From positions 1,550,001 through 1,614,000 of the forward strand of contig CAWKNC010000002.1 in the NCBI GenBank assembly GCA_963851045.1: a stretch of DNA of 64,000 nucleotides, given 5' to 3'. The DNA comes from WHSW01 sp963851045 (lineage in GTDB: Bacteria > Actinomycetota > Thermoleophilia > Solirubrobacterales > 70-9). The notes beneath the pieces were generated by a model, which saw nothing but the letters and a program-made list of their open reading frames with translations, was not told where the DNA came from and made no database searches. This document shows, one piece after another, positions 34,053 to 43,053 of the stretch; position 1 is the first letter of the stretch, and every line of letters starts with the position of its first letter. A program made the translations under genes and the position numbers.

Positions 34053-34095
34053 GGATCGGGCCGCGTCGCGACTCCGATCGCGGTCGATTGTCGCG

Positions 34096-34118
34096 CTGAC
34101 CACCTCCTGGGTGGTCAG
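34096..34118. terminator. Convergent hairpin CTGACCACC / GGTGGTCAG
   Basis: A perfect 9-bp stem at 34096-34104 and 34110-34118 with a 5-base loop, between the methyltransferase and guaA 3' ends. It could serve both directions. Confidence 0.55.
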
Positions 34119-34136
34119 TGCGTCAATGGACGGGGG

Positions 34137-35810
34137 TTACTCCCACTCGATGGTGGCCGGCGGCTTGGAGCTGATGTCGAGCGCGACGCGGTTGACGCCC
34201 GCGACCTCGTTGATGATCCGGTTCGAGACGCGCTCGAGCAGGTCGTAGGGGAGGCGGGCCCAGTCGGCCGTCATCGCGTCCTGCGAGGTCACCGCGCGGA
34301 TGACGATCGGGTAGGCGTAGGTGCGGCCGTCGCCCTGAACGCCCACCGAGCGAACGACCGGGAGCACGCAGAAGGACTGCCAGAGGTCGCGGTAGAGACT
34401 CGCCGCCTTGATCTCCTCCTGGAGGACGGCATCCGCCGCACGAAGGATGTCGAGCCGCTCGCGGTTGACCTCGCCGCCGACGATCCGGATCGCGAGGCCG
34501 GGGCCGGGGAACGGCTGGCGCCAGACGACGCGCTCTGAGAGACCGAGCTCTGCGGCGACCGCGCGAACCTCGTCTTTGAAAAGCATCCGCAGCGGTTCAA
34601 CGAGGTCGAAGCCGAGATCCTCCGGAAGCCCACCGACGTTGTGGTGGGACTTGATCGTGTCGGCGGTGCGGCCGTCGCCCCCGGACTCGATCACATCGGA
34701 GTAGAGCGTTCCCTGCACGAGATAGGCGACATCGTCGAGTTTGGCCGCCTCGTCCTCGAAGACGCGGATGAACTCCTCGCCGATGATCTTGCGCTTGGTC
34801 TCGGGATCGTCGACCCCGGCGAGCCTGTCGAGAAAGCGCTGCTCTGCGTCCACCTTGATCAGGTTCACGCCAAGCTCCTCCATCGCCGTGACCACCTGAT
34901 CGGCCTCGTTGAGGCGCATCAGGCCGTGGTCGACGAGCACGCAGGTGAGCTGGTCGCCGATCGCGCGGTGGACAAGGGCGGCGGCTGTGGCTGAGTCGAC
35001 TCCGCCGGAGAGGCCGCAGAGGACACCGGCGTCGCCGACGGCATCGCGGATCTTCTCGACCTGCTCGTCGATCACCGACGCCGGTGACCAGTTCGCCGCG
35101 CAGCCGGCGATCTGGGTGAGGAAGCGGTCAAGGATCTGTTGGCCGTACGGCGTGTGGACCACCTCGGGGTGAAACTGGATTCCGTAGAGACCGCGATCGG
35201 TGTCCTCGAGAGCCGCGACCGGGGATCCGGGGCTGGCGGCGAGGGCCTCGAAGCCTGGAGGCGCCTGAAAGACCGAGTCGCGGTGACTCATCCACGCCTG
35301 CTGCTCACTTGGCATACCGGCCAGGAGCCGACCACCGTCCCCGCCGAGCGTGAGCGCCGTGCGGCCGAACTCACCGGTGTCGGCACCCTCGACCTTGCCG
35401 CCGAGCGCAAGCGCCATCGCCTGCATGCCGTAACAGATGCCCAGCACCGGGATGCCGAGCTCGAGTAGCTCGGTTCGCAGCCGCGGCGCGTTCTCGGAAT
35501 AAACCGAGGCCGGGCCACCCGAGAGGACGAGCGCGGCGGGTCGACGCTCGCGGATCGTCTCCAGGTCGAGGTCGTGCGGGAGCAGTTCGGCATACACACC
35601 GCATTCGCGAATTCGGCGCGCGATCAGCTGCGAGTACTGACCGCCGAAGTCGAGGACGAGAACCTCCTCCTGCGCCGCCTCGGGCGGCGCGACCTCAACC
35701 GCGTCGTCAACTCCTGGACGCGTCGGGAGAGCGGGATCGCCCTCCACCAGCGGCCCACGCGGGCCATCGACGGGCGCCACCGTCGACAACCGCCCGGCCC
35801 GCTCAGGCAT
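34137..35810 (-). CDS. guaA: GMP synthase (glutamine-hydrolysing)
   Basis: A 557-residue enzyme converting XMP to GMP. The class I glutaminase has LVLDFGGQYSQLIARRI, the nucleophile loop GICYGMQAMA, and FHPEVVHT. The PP-loop ATPase has LCGLSGGVDSATAAALV and the C-terminal dimer domain ends KPPATIEWE. ATG 35810 overlaps the guaB3 stop by 8 bp; the open frame continues further 5' inside guaB3. The first 45 residues before the glutaminase are extra and Pro-rich. Confidence 0.97.
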   Translation of the reverse strand: MPERAGRLSTVAPVDGPRGPLVEGDPALPTRPGVDDAVEVAPPEAAQEEVLVLDFGGQYSQLIARRIRECGVYAELLPHDLDLETIRERRPAALVLSGGPASVYSENAPRLRTELLELGIPVLGICYGMQAMALALGGKVEGADTGEFGRTALTLGGDGGRLLAGMPSEQQAWMSHRDSVFQAPPGFEALAASPGSPVAALEDTDRGLYGIQFHPEVVHTPYGQQILDRFLTQIAGCAANWSPASVIDEQVEKIRDAVGDAGVLCGLSGGVDSATAAALVHRAIGDQLTCVLVDHGLMRLNEADQVVTAMEELGVNLIKVDAEQRFLDRLAGVDDPETKRKIIGEEFIRVFEDEAAKLDDVAYLVQGTLYSDVIESGGDGRTADTIKSHHNVGGLPEDLGFDLVEPLRMLFKDEVRAVAAELGLSERVVWRQPFPGPGLAIRIVGGEVNRERLDILRAADAVLQEEIKAASLYRDLWQSFCVLPVVRSVGVQGDGRTYAYPIVIRAVTSQDAMTADWARLPYDLLERVSNRIINEVAGVNRVALDISSKPPATIEWE

Positions 35811-37044
35811 CCGCTTGGGCGACCTCGGTCTCGGGAGTCGAACTGCCGTTCGTCGCGTGGCCGTTCGCGGCGTGTGATTTGCCGTTGGCACCCATGCCGA
35901 CCGCCTGCGAGCGCTGGAGCTGCTTGCCCTCGGTCTGAAGGGCCGGAGCAACCATCACCTCGGCCCGCTGGAAGTCGCGGATGTCCTCGTAGCCGCAGGT
36001 GGCCATCGAGGTCTTCAGCGCGCCGATCAGGTTGAACGTGCCGTCGTTCTCGTGCGCGGGGCCCTGGAGGATCTCCTCGAGCGTGCCGTCCTGAACGGTC
36101 TTGACCCGGGTTCCGCGGGGCAGCGTCGGGTGGAACGTCGCCATCCCCCAGTGATAGCCACGGCCGGGTGCTTCGGTTGCGCGAGCGAGCGGCGATCCGA
36201 TCATCACGGCGTCGGCCCCCACGGCAATTGCCTTTGAGAGGTCGCCTCCGGTCCGCATGCCGCCGTCAGCGATCACGTTGCAGTACTCACCGGTTTCGAG
36301 CATGTGCTGAGCGCGGGCCGCGGCAACGTCTGCGATCGCGGTCGCCTGTGGAACCCCGAGGCCGAGGACCCCGCGCGTCGTGCACGCCGCTCCCGGACCG
36401 ACTCCGACGAGAACGCCCACGGCTCCGGTTCGCATCAGGTGCAGACCGGTCGAATAGGAGGCGCATCCGCCCATCACACACGGCACCGGGACCTCGGAGG
36501 TGAACTCCTTGAGGTTGAGCGGCTCGCTCTTGGTTGAAACGTGCTCGGCCGAAATCACCGTGCCCTGGATCACGAGGATGTCGAGACCGGCCTCGATCGC
36601 GGCCTCGTAAAACTCAGCCACGCGCTGCGGGGTCAGCGAGCCCGCGGCAACCGCGCCGGCCTCCTTGATCTCCTCGACGCGCTGGGCGATGAGCTCGGCC
36701 TTGACCGGCTCCTCGTAGATCTTCTGCATGAGATGCGTCGCCTGCTCGGGCGGAGTGGCGGCTATCTCCTTGAGCTTTTCGTCCGCGTTCTCGTATCGAG
36801 TCCAGATCCCCTCGAGATTGAGAACGCCTAGGCCACCGAGGCGACCGAGCTCGATCGCGGTGGCCGGGCTGACGACGCCGTCCATCGCGGAAGCCAGGAG
36901 CGGCAACTCGAAGCGGTAAGGCCCGAGCGTCCACGAAATGTCTACATCGTCAGGGTCGCGGGTGCGCCGTGACGGCACGATCGCGATGTCGTCGAACCCG
37001 TAGGCCCGTCTGCCCTTCTTGCCGCGTCCAATTTCTACTTCCAT
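35803..37044 (-). CDS. guaB3: GuaB3-type IMP dehydrogenase family protein
   Basis: A 413-residue TIM-barrel protein without CBS domains. The catalytic loop GVGPGAACTTRGVLG keeps the active Cys, and IADGGMRTGGDLSKAIAVGA is the phosphate-binding part. Sequence and length match the actinobacterial GuaB3 group, some of which are annotated GMP reductases or IMP dehydrogenases. Its partner is guaA, overlapping by 8 bp, which supports a role in guanine nucleotide synthesis. ATG 37044 has GGAAGG upstream. The C-terminal 40 residues are Asn/Gly/Ala-rich and disordered. Confidence 0.9.
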   Translation of the reverse strand: MEVEIGRGKKGRRAYGFDDIAIVPSRRTRDPDDVDISWTLGPYRFELPLLASAMDGVVSPATAIELGRLGGLGVLNLEGIWTRYENADEKLKEIAATPPEQATHLMQKIYEEPVKAELIAQRVEEIKEAGAVAAGSLTPQRVAEFYEAAIEAGLDILVIQGTVISAEHVSTKSEPLNLKEFTSEVPVPCVMGGCASYSTGLHLMRTGAVGVLVGVGPGAACTTRGVLGLGVPQATAIADVAAARAQHMLETGEYCNVIADGGMRTGGDLSKAIAVGADAVMIGSPLARATEAPGRGYHWGMATFHPTLPRGTRVKTVQDGTLEEILQGPAHENDGTFNLIGALKTSMATCGYEDIRDFQRAEVMVAPALQTEGKQLQRSQAVGMGANGKSHAANGHATNGSSTPETEVAQADA

Positions 37045-37054
37045 ATGCCCTTCC

Positions 37055-37060
37055 AAGCTA
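37055..37060 (-). promoter_or_regulatory. Possible -10 TAGCTT close to guaB3
   Basis: TAGCTT on the minus strand lies 10 bp before ATG 37044, downstream of the terminator hairpins. If used, guaB3 needs no long leader. Confidence 0.35.
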
Positions 37061-37076
37061 CGTATGGTCGCGGACG

Positions 37077-37098
37077 AAAAAAGCCCCTCGAAAGGGGC
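37077..37098 (-). terminator. Intrinsic terminator with a six-U tract
   Basis: On the minus strand GCCCCT and AGGGGC form a 6-bp stem with a 4-base loop, followed by TTTTTT at 37077-37082. It lies 33 bp before the guaB3 start and 78 bp after the upstream methyltransferase stop. Confidence 0.75.
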
Positions 37099-37101
37099 CT
37101 C

Positions 37102-37120
37102 AAAAGCCGCTTTTTGCGGC
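37102..37120 (-). terminator. Second hairpin GCCGC-AAAAA-GCGGC with a U4 tract
   Basis: A 5-bp stem with a five-A loop, followed by TTTT on the minus strand, directly upstream of the stronger terminator. Confidence 0.5.
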
Positions 37121-37162
37121 AGTGTGGGCCCCTACTAACGGTGGATGCGCGAGGCCTTGGCG

Positions 37163-37171
37163 ATGATAACA
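37163..37171 (-). promoter_or_regulatory. Candidate extended -10 (TGTTATCAT) upstream of guaB3
   Basis: TGTTATCAT on the minus strand fits an extended -10 and would start RNA near 37156. That would place both hairpins inside a 110-nt guaB3 leader. It lies 5 bp past the methyltransferase stop codon. Confidence 0.35.
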
Positions 37172-37175
37172 GCGG

Positions 37176-38846
37176 TCAACCTGGGTCCCCCGGGCGCTGC
37201 GCGAGGGCAATCAGGCTGAGCCCAAACTGCGGCTTCATCCGTTCCTCCGCCCTGCGCGCAAGCGGCACGAGCGCCTCATAAACGCCCAACGCGTGCGGGT
37301 CGATCCCGGTGCGCCCGGTGCGGTTGCTGAGCCACCAGCCGGGCACGCCGAGGAGGTTGAACGCGTGCACGCGTTTGGCCTCGAGCCCGGCCTGAGCCAG
37401 CAGACGTTCCACCCGCTCGCGCGTGTATCGGCGGCGATGCCCGTAAGCGAGGTCCAGACTGCCGTAGAGGCGAGGGCCCGCGGGGACGAGCAGCGCAAGC
37501 GTCCCGCCCGGCCTCAGCGCCCCCGCCATCTCCGCGATCACCGCTGCGTCGTCGTCGATGTGCTCGAGCACGTTCTGGCAAACGACGAGGTCCAGCGTGC
37601 CGGCGCGTGCGGCCAGGGCGGATGAGCCCGGGAGCTCGTCAAGCGCAACCACGACGCGGGAATCGGCTGCGAATCGCCGTTCGAGTTCCCTCGCACCGCC
37701 CGGCTCCGGCTCGATCAGCAGCAATCGTCTTGCGCCAGCTGCCAGCAGACGCTCCGAGAAGGTTCCTATACCGGCTCCGATCTCGGCAACATCGGGCCCG
37801 ATCGCACCTGCGTACTGGTCGAACATCCAAGCCGCCAGTCGCCGTGCGCCGGCGAGCTCGCGCAGGTCTGCGTCGACGGCCTCGGCAGGCGGCGTCGTGG
37901 GAACGCGTTTTGGAAGCCGCGCCGGCCGGCGCACCCCTCCTGCGAAAGCAACGCTGCTGTCGGTCGCCTTGCGCGCATAGAGGCAGAACTTCGTTCGCGG
38001 GTCGAAGTCGATGGTGCGCTCGCCGAAACCAAGGGTGCTCACGGCGCCGCCGATCCGCTTGACGAGCCCGGGTGCGACCGGGGCGACGTCGGCGATCAGC
38101 GTCTGCACGGAAGTGGTCTTGCCGATCGAGTGTGCGCCGATCGTCTCGAAGCCGTGGCGCGCGAGCAGCGTCGCCAGCCCGGCGCGCGAGAAGAGGGTCA
38201 GGTGCTCCGGCGCGCGAATCGCCTCAGGCCAGCGGCGCCCAAGCGCCCGGCTGATCGCCGACCCGGCGTCGGGTGTCAGCACGGCCAGGATGCCGCCTGG
38301 TCGCAGCACGCGCAAAGCGTCGGCCATCAATCGGTCGGCGTCGGGCACGTGCTCGACGAGGTCCATCATCGCCAGCGCGTCGAAGTCCGTCGCCTCGGCC
38401 CGGAGATCGCCGAGCGCCGCCTCGCGGACCTCCACCCCAAGCTCCTCGCGCGCATAGCGCGCCGCCCAGGGGTTGAGATCGATCCCGCTTGCATCCCAGC
38501 CGCGATCGCGCGCTGTCGCGACCAGCAGCCCGGGGCCCGCGCCGATGTCGAGCAGTCGACCCGGCTGGACCTGAGCCTCTATATGCGCGAGAACGAGGGC
38601 GAACTTGGCCGCGATCTCATCGCGATCCGCGAGGTAGTCGAGATACCCGTGATAGCCGGTCGAGCTGCCGAAGTCGGGGTTCTCGAAGTAGGACCCGTCG
38701 GAGTAGAGCGAGGCGAGCGCGTCAGCCGCGGGCGGGTTTTCGACCCAGAGGCTGGCGCACGCCGCGCACCGGCTGAATACGTACTGCTGAATCGCCCACG
38801 CGCGGCGAAAGCGCGACGAACCGCAGGCAGGGCAAACCTCGCGCAT
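37176..38846 (-). CDS. Fusion of two SAM methyltransferases with an N-terminal zinc ribbon
   Basis: A 556-residue protein. The ribbon has CPACGSSRF and CAACASLW. Methyltransferase 1 covers about residues 80-215 (LLDIGAGPGLLVATARDRGW, DALAMMDLVEHVPDADRL). Methyltransferase 2 covers about 345-490 (VAEIGAGIGTFSERLLAAGA, LVVCQNVLEHIDDDAAVI). Both keep the SAM-binding Gly loop, so both look active. Two methylations of one glycan or lipid carrier is a reasonable guess. The gene lies 3 bp downstream of a GT2 gene in the same operon. Confidence 0.85.
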   Translation of the reverse strand: MREVCPACGSSRFRRAWAIQQYVFSRCAACASLWVENPPAADALASLYSDGSYFENPDFGSSTGYHGYLDYLADRDEIAAKFALVLAHIEAQVQPGRLLDIGAGPGLLVATARDRGWDASGIDLNPWAARYAREELGVEVREAALGDLRAEATDFDALAMMDLVEHVPDADRLMADALRVLRPGGILAVLTPDAGSAISRALGRRWPEAIRAPEHLTLFSRAGLATLLARHGFETIGAHSIGKTTSVQTLIADVAPVAPGLVKRIGGAVSTLGFGERTIDFDPRTKFCLYARKATDSSVAFAGGVRRPARLPKRVPTTPPAEAVDADLRELAGARRLAAWMFDQYAGAIGPDVAEIGAGIGTFSERLLAAGARRLLLIEPEPGGARELERRFAADSRVVVALDELPGSSALAARAGTLDLVVCQNVLEHIDDDAAVIAEMAGALRPGGTLALLVPAGPRLYGSLDLAYGHRRRYTRERVERLLAQAGLEAKRVHAFNLLGVPGWWLSNRTGRTGIDPHALGVYEALVPLARRAEERMKPQFGLSLIALAQRPGDPG

Positions 38847-38849
38847 ACG

Positions 38850-39545
38850 TCAGGCGGAGGTCAGCCGGCAGCGCAACAGGGTCCGCAGCACCCGGAAGCC
38901 GTCGGTGACGGTGAGCTTCTTGCCCTCCTCGCGCGTTCTCGCGCGGTAGACGACGGGAACCTCGTAGATGCGAACCCCGCGGCGCAGCAGCCGGGCGGCA
39001 ATCTCCGGCTCGACGCCGAAGCCGGGCTCGGTCAGCGCGAGCGACCGGAAGAGCTCGGTGCTCATGGCCTTCTGACAGGCCATGATGTCCGTGAGCCAGC
39101 TGTTGTAGAGCAGGTTTGCGGCGAAGGTGACCCCCTTGTTGCCGACCACGTACCAAAAGCTATGGGCCGAGTGGGCCTGAAAGCCGCGGGCGCCGAAGAC
39201 GGCCTCCGCCTCGCCGCTCGCCAGCGGCGCCACCACGGTGTCGAGGTCCTGCGGCTGGTATTCGAGGTCCGCGTCCATGATCACCGTCCAGCGCCCGCTG
39301 GCCCTCTCGAGCCCGGTCCTGATCGCCGCGCCCTTGCCGCGGTTCTGCGGGTGGCTGATCACATTCACGTTGGCCGGCCATGGGTTGTCGGCAAGCACCT
39401 CAGACGTGTTGTCGGTCGAACCGTCGTCGACGATCACCAGCTCGAAGTCACCGTCGAGCGGCGCCGCCTCGAGCACCGCGTCGACCGCCCGGGCGATCGT
39501 CGCGCGCTCGTTGAAGACCGGCATGAGGATCGTCAGCGCGGCCAT
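38850..39545 (-). CDS. GT2 glycosyltransferase (dolichyl-phosphate mannose synthase-like)
   Basis: A 231-residue GT2 without membrane helices. It has LTILMPVFNERATIARAVDA, LVIVDDGSTDNTSEVL and VIMDADLEYQPQDL (D-A-D), then YEVPVVYRARTREEGKKLT near the end. This is the pattern of soluble polyprenyl-phosphate sugar synthases. Its partner is likely the multi-pass membrane glycosyltransferase encoded just upstream, with which it overlaps by 13 bp. Confidence 0.9.
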   Translation of the reverse strand: MAALTILMPVFNERATIARAVDAVLEAAPLDGDFELVIVDDGSTDNTSEVLADNPWPANVNVISHPQNRGKGAAIRTGLERASGRWTVIMDADLEYQPQDLDTVVAPLASGEAEAVFGARGFQAHSAHSFWYVVGNKGVTFAANLLYNSWLTDIMACQKAMSTELFRSLALTEPGFGVEPEIAARLLRRGVRIYEVPVVYRARTREEGKKLTVTDGFRVLRTLLRCRLTSA

Positions 39546-40804
39546 GCGAAGCGAGAAGATAGAGCGCGTTCGATCCCCGCCGCCGCAAGCAGGACGACGA
39601 TCGGTTCGAGCGGTGCGCGATAGCGCGCTGAGCCGGCGACGAAGATGATCGAGGCGATGAGCAGCGCGACGTAGAGCCAGATGAACTCGGGTATCTGGCG
39701 AGCGGCAGCGGTCGCCGTCGCGGCCATTGCAACCAGCGCGAGCGCCCAGAAGGCGATCACGCCGGCGACCGCCAGCCCGCGTGGCTGACCAACCACCGGC
39801 GCGCTGGTGCGCTCGAAGTCGATCGGGTCGTGGAGGCTGAGCAGCCGCAGGGTGTTGTTGAAGGCCACGCTCACAACGGCCCCGGGATTGTCGAGCGCGT
39901 AATCGAAGCCGCGATCGGTGAGCTGGCGGCCGAGCTCGACCTCGCCCAGCGGCTCGCCCTCGTAGAGGTCGGCGAACGCCGGGACGCCCCAGGGTCCGAC
40001 CCAGCTCCAGTCGTTGACCTTGGCGACGTCGTTGTACTGGCCTCCTATCGCGATGCCGGCCTGATCGGTGACGGGCACGAAGGCGTCGAGCTCGATCGCG
40101 TTTCGGATCGTCCAGGGAGCGATCACGAGACCAGCGCAGACAGCGAGCAGGGCTGGGCGGGCGAGCGAGCGCAGGCTCAGTCGCGGCCGCACGTCCCAGG
40201 CCCCGAAGGCAAGGGCCACGACGACGGCGAGCCCGTTGCCACGTGTCAGCGCCGCGAAGCCCGCGCAAGCACCCGCGACGGCCAGCCAGCAAAGGCGCGG
40301 GTCGCTGAGCCGGTAGCGCAGGACGGCGGCGATCGCCGCGAGAACCATCGCAATGAAGAGCGGCTCGGTCAGAAGCGATGTACCCGCCTGGATCAGCGGC
40401 GGGTAGACCCCGGCGATTGCGCCGGCGACCAGCGCCGTGCGCCGCCCCCAGAGCTGTAGTGCGATCAGTGCGATCAACCCCACGATCGCGGTCCCGATCA
40501 GCGCCTGCTCGAGGCGAGCGCCCAGCCAGCGGGCGCTGGCGTCGTCGGTGTCCACCACCGCGTAGACGGGAGCGAGGACCAGCGGGTAGAGCGGCGGCCT
40601 GAACGCGGATGGCCCGGGGCCGCCAAGCACCTCAAGCGCCTCGGGATAGCCATCGCCCTCGACGAGCGAGAGCGCGTGGCGGTCGAAATCGGCCGCGTCG
40701 CTCTGGGGGACGATCGAGTTCACCTCGAACGCGGCGAAGACCCGAATTGCGAGCGCCACGGCGATGATCGCGGCGAGCACGAACTTGAAGCGGCGCTGGC
40801 TCAT
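39533..40804 (-). CDS. GT-C type membrane glycosyltransferase
   Basis: A 423-residue protein with about ten to twelve hydrophobic helices. After helix 1 comes an acidic loop (SDAADFDRHALSLVEGDGYP) with the Asp residues typical of the catalytic first loop of PMT/ArnT-type enzymes, and FRPPLYPLVLAPVYA follows. These transfer sugars from polyprenyl phosphate outside the membrane. The soluble GT2 downstream could make that donor. ATG 40804 is chosen because the upstream in-frame extension is a shadow of the divergent gene. Confidence 0.82.
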   Translation of the reverse strand: MSQRRFKFVLAAIIAVALAIRVFAAFEVNSIVPQSDAADFDRHALSLVEGDGYPEALEVLGGPGPSAFRPPLYPLVLAPVYAVVDTDDASARWLGARLEQALIGTAIVGLIALIALQLWGRRTALVAGAIAGVYPPLIQAGTSLLTEPLFIAMVLAAIAAVLRYRLSDPRLCWLAVAGACAGFAALTRGNGLAVVVALAFGAWDVRPRLSLRSLARPALLAVCAGLVIAPWTIRNAIELDAFVPVTDQAGIAIGGQYNDVAKVNDWSWVGPWGVPAFADLYEGEPLGEVELGRQLTDRGFDYALDNPGAVVSVAFNNTLRLLSLHDPIDFERTSAPVVGQPRGLAVAGVIAFWALALVAMAATATAAARQIPEFIWLYVALLIASIIFVAGSARYRAPLEPIVVLLAAAGIERALSSRFAWPR

Positions 40805-40833
40805 CTGCCGGCGGGAGTCTGCCAGCGGTTGTC

Positions 40834-40839
40834 TAGGCT
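40834..40839 (+). promoter_or_regulatory. -10 element TAGGCT of the membrane glycosyltransferase gene
   Basis: TAGGCT lies 8 bp before ATG 40848 and supports that start over earlier in-frame codons. Confidence 0.45.
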
Positions 40840-40847
40840 GCCGCCGG

Positions 40848-42119
40848 ATGGCGGGTCTACCCCTCTTGAGCCTGCGGGGCTCCAAATGGCTCTGGATCCT
40901 GATCGCGGTGGGCACCGTCGGCAGGTTGGTCTGGGCGTTTGCCACGCACGGGCACTTCTTCGACATCGAGTCGTATCTGATCGTCGACGACGCCCTGCGC
41001 GCTGACCCGCTGCATTTCTATAGCCAAGTCACCTTCGTGGTCGGCGACGGCATCGAGCAGTTTCGCTGGCCGTACCCGCCACTCTTTTTGCCCTGGATCC
41101 TGGTCTCAGGAGAGCTCGACCGTGGCCTCGGGATCCCCTTCGACGGCACCATCCAGATCCCCGCGATCCTCGCCGACGCTGCACTCGCGCTCCTCGTCCA
41201 CTCGTTTTTGCGCTGGCGCGGCGCCGCCGAGCGCACCTGCCTGCTCGCCGCCGCGCTGATCGCTCTCGGCCCTCCGTTTTTCGTCATCTCCGGCTTTCAC
41301 GGTCAGATCGACTCGCTCGCAATCCTGCCCGCGGTTGCCGCCCTGATCGTCTGGGAGCGCGCGCCGGACCGCCGGGCGCTGCTCGCCGGCCTTCTGATCG
41401 GCCTTGGCGCGGCGACCAAGACCGTGCCCGGGCTGATGCTCCTGGCCTTGATCCCGACCGCGCGCGATCGACGCGAGGCGATCACGCTCGCCGTTGCGGC
41501 GGTGGCGGTTCCCGCGCTCTTGCTCGCGCCGTTTTTGATCGCCGACCTCGACGGCGCCTCGGCCGTCTTCGACTACAGCGGCGCCCCCGGCCTCGGCGGA
41601 CTCTCGCTCGTGCTGCAGCCGAACCTCGCCGCCGACTGGCTCACGGTCGACATGCTGCACCTGTCCGGCGCCAGCCAGTGGCTCGTCGACCGCCAGGGCC
41701 TGCCCGCGATGATCGCCCTCGCGGCAGCCGCGGCCTTCTTGCTGCGCTACCGGCCCGCCGCGCGCGACGGCGCCGTGTTCGTGTGGCTGGTCGTTTACGC
41801 GTTCACGCCAAACGAGTTCCTTCAGTACGCGATCTGGGGCATTCCCTTCTTTTTGATGGCCGGCTACGTGCGGTCCGTGCTCGCGATCCAGGCGGTGCTC
41901 CTGGTGCCGTTCGTCATCACGTACTCGACGATCTGGGAGAGCCGCTCGATTGCGCTCCTCTACTCGCCGCTGATGATCGCGCTGTGGGCGGCGGCGCTTG
42001 TCGGCGTCGTCGTTCTGGGCAGGCGCATCGTCGCTGCACGTGCCGATCACCCGAGCGGCGTGCAGCCGCCGCTCGTTGATCTTGGTCCGGCCGCTCAGCC
42101 GCGGCGCGCCTCGACGTAG
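40848..42119 (+). CDS. GT87-like (DUF2029-type) membrane mannosyltransferase candidate
   Basis: A 423-residue protein with about ten to eleven helices. The first loop contains GHFFDIESYLIVDDALRAD and the next FRWPYPPLFLPWIL, a pattern seen in GT87/PIG-M-like polyprenyl-phosphate-dependent transferases, with the Asp in FDIESY as the probable catalytic residue. It stands alone, divergent from the GT-C gene and convergent with a methyltransferase over 25 bp. Sugar specificity is unknown. Confidence 0.75.
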   Translation: MAGLPLLSLRGSKWLWILIAVGTVGRLVWAFATHGHFFDIESYLIVDDALRADPLHFYSQVTFVVGDGIEQFRWPYPPLFLPWILVSGELDRGLGIPFDGTIQIPAILADAALALLVHSFLRWRGAAERTCLLAAALIALGPPFFVISGFHGQIDSLAILPAVAALIVWERAPDRRALLAGLLIGLGAATKTVPGLMLLALIPTARDRREAITLAVAAVAVPALLLAPFLIADLDGASAVFDYSGAPGLGGLSLVLQPNLAADWLTVDMLHLSGASQWLVDRQGLPAMIALAAAAAFLLRYRPAARDGAVFVWLVVYAFTPNEFLQYAIWGIPFFLMAGYVRSVLAIQAVLLVPFVITYSTIWESRSIALLYSPLMIALWAAALVGVVVLGRRIVAARADHPSGVQPPLVDLGPAAQPRRAST

Positions 42120-43030
42120 GTCGTTCCCGAGCGGCGAGCGGCGAGCTCAGCCGCCGTCGCCACGACCGCAACGGGGGACAGCGCGACCCCCGCTGCAAGC
42201 GCAGCGGCGCGCCCGGCGGCCGAGGCCCGAGTGTCGCGGGCCTCTGGCTGACGGATCGCCCCGTAGAGGTCAGGATCGCCGGGCAGCGCGCCCACCAGCC
42301 CGTGCAGCCACCCGAACATGACCTGACCGCCGCGCCAACCGCTGCGCCGGCTGATTCGCAGGCCGTTGTGCTCGATCCGCGCGCTCAGCGTGTCCACCGG
42401 GACGTGAACCAGGTGTCGCGGCAGGTCGAGCGCGAGCCAGCGGTCGCCGAACCTCTCTGCCTGGAGGCTGGCCGGGTTCGGCACAGCGACGATCAACACG
42501 CCGTCTGGCTCCAGCAGAGCGCAGGCATGGTCGAACACCTCGCCCGCTTCGGCCAGGTGTTCAAGTGAATGCCAGAAGACGATCGCGGCGAACCCCTCGT
42601 CGAGCTCACGAACGTCCGCCGCGCGAACCCCCGGCTCAGTCGATCCCCGCTCGAGGCCGAGCGCATCGCGGCCGCGCGAGCGCAGCGCACGCAGCAGCGT
42701 GCCATCGCCGGAACCGACATCGAGAACGCGCCCAGCCGGAGCGATCCGGTCGAGGCGGCGGGCGAGGCGGCCACGGGTGACCTCGAGCAAACGATCACCC
42801 GGACCCGAGAAGCGGCCAGTCTCCGGCCGATACCAGCTCGAGTACGCGAGCTCGAGCTGGGCCGGCGTGGGTTGCGGGTCGGTTGTCGCCGCGCCACAAA
42901 CGCCACAACGCGTGCGCCCCGTGAGCCGCACGGCGCGCCCATCGAGAGCGGCTTTGCACCATGCGCAGGAGACGACGGCGGTCGCCGGCGGACCTGGCCA
43001 CGGCGCTGTCAGTTGCTCCTCGGCGGACAC
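42095..43030 (-). CDS. Zinc-ribbon SAM methyltransferase
   Basis: A methyltransferase of about 311 residues. The ribbon reads CAWCKAAL then CGVCGA, followed by the acceptor-side pattern YSSWYRPETGRFSGPGD, motif I VLDVGSGDGTLLRAL, and FAAIVFWHSLEHLAEAGEVF. It ends in a hydrophobic pair of helices. GTG 43030 is the favoured start and GTG 43033 the alternative. This is the third ribbon methyltransferase in this region. The start codon lies 23 bp from that of the divergent membrane protein. Confidence 0.8.
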   Translation of the reverse strand: MSAEEQLTAPWPGPPATAVVSCAWCKAALDGRAVRLTGRTRCGVCGAATTDPQPTPAQLELAYSSWYRPETGRFSGPGDRLLEVTRGRLARRLDRIAPAGRVLDVGSGDGTLLRALRSRGRDALGLERGSTEPGVRAADVRELDEGFAAIVFWHSLEHLAEAGEVFDHACALLEPDGVLIVAVPNPASLQAERFGDRWLALDLPRHLVHVPVDTLSARIEHNGLRISRRSGWRGGQVMFGWLHGLVGALPGDPDLYGAIRQPEARDTRASAAGRAAALAAGVALSPVAVVATAAELAARRSGTTYVEARRG

Positions 43031-43037
43031 CACGCCG

Positions 43038-43043
43038 TAGATT
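43038..43043 (+). promoter_or_regulatory. -10 element TAGATT of the large membrane protein gene
   Basis: TAGATT lies 10 bp before GTG 43054. Confidence 0.35.
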
Positions 43044-43053
43044 CTCGCCGCTA

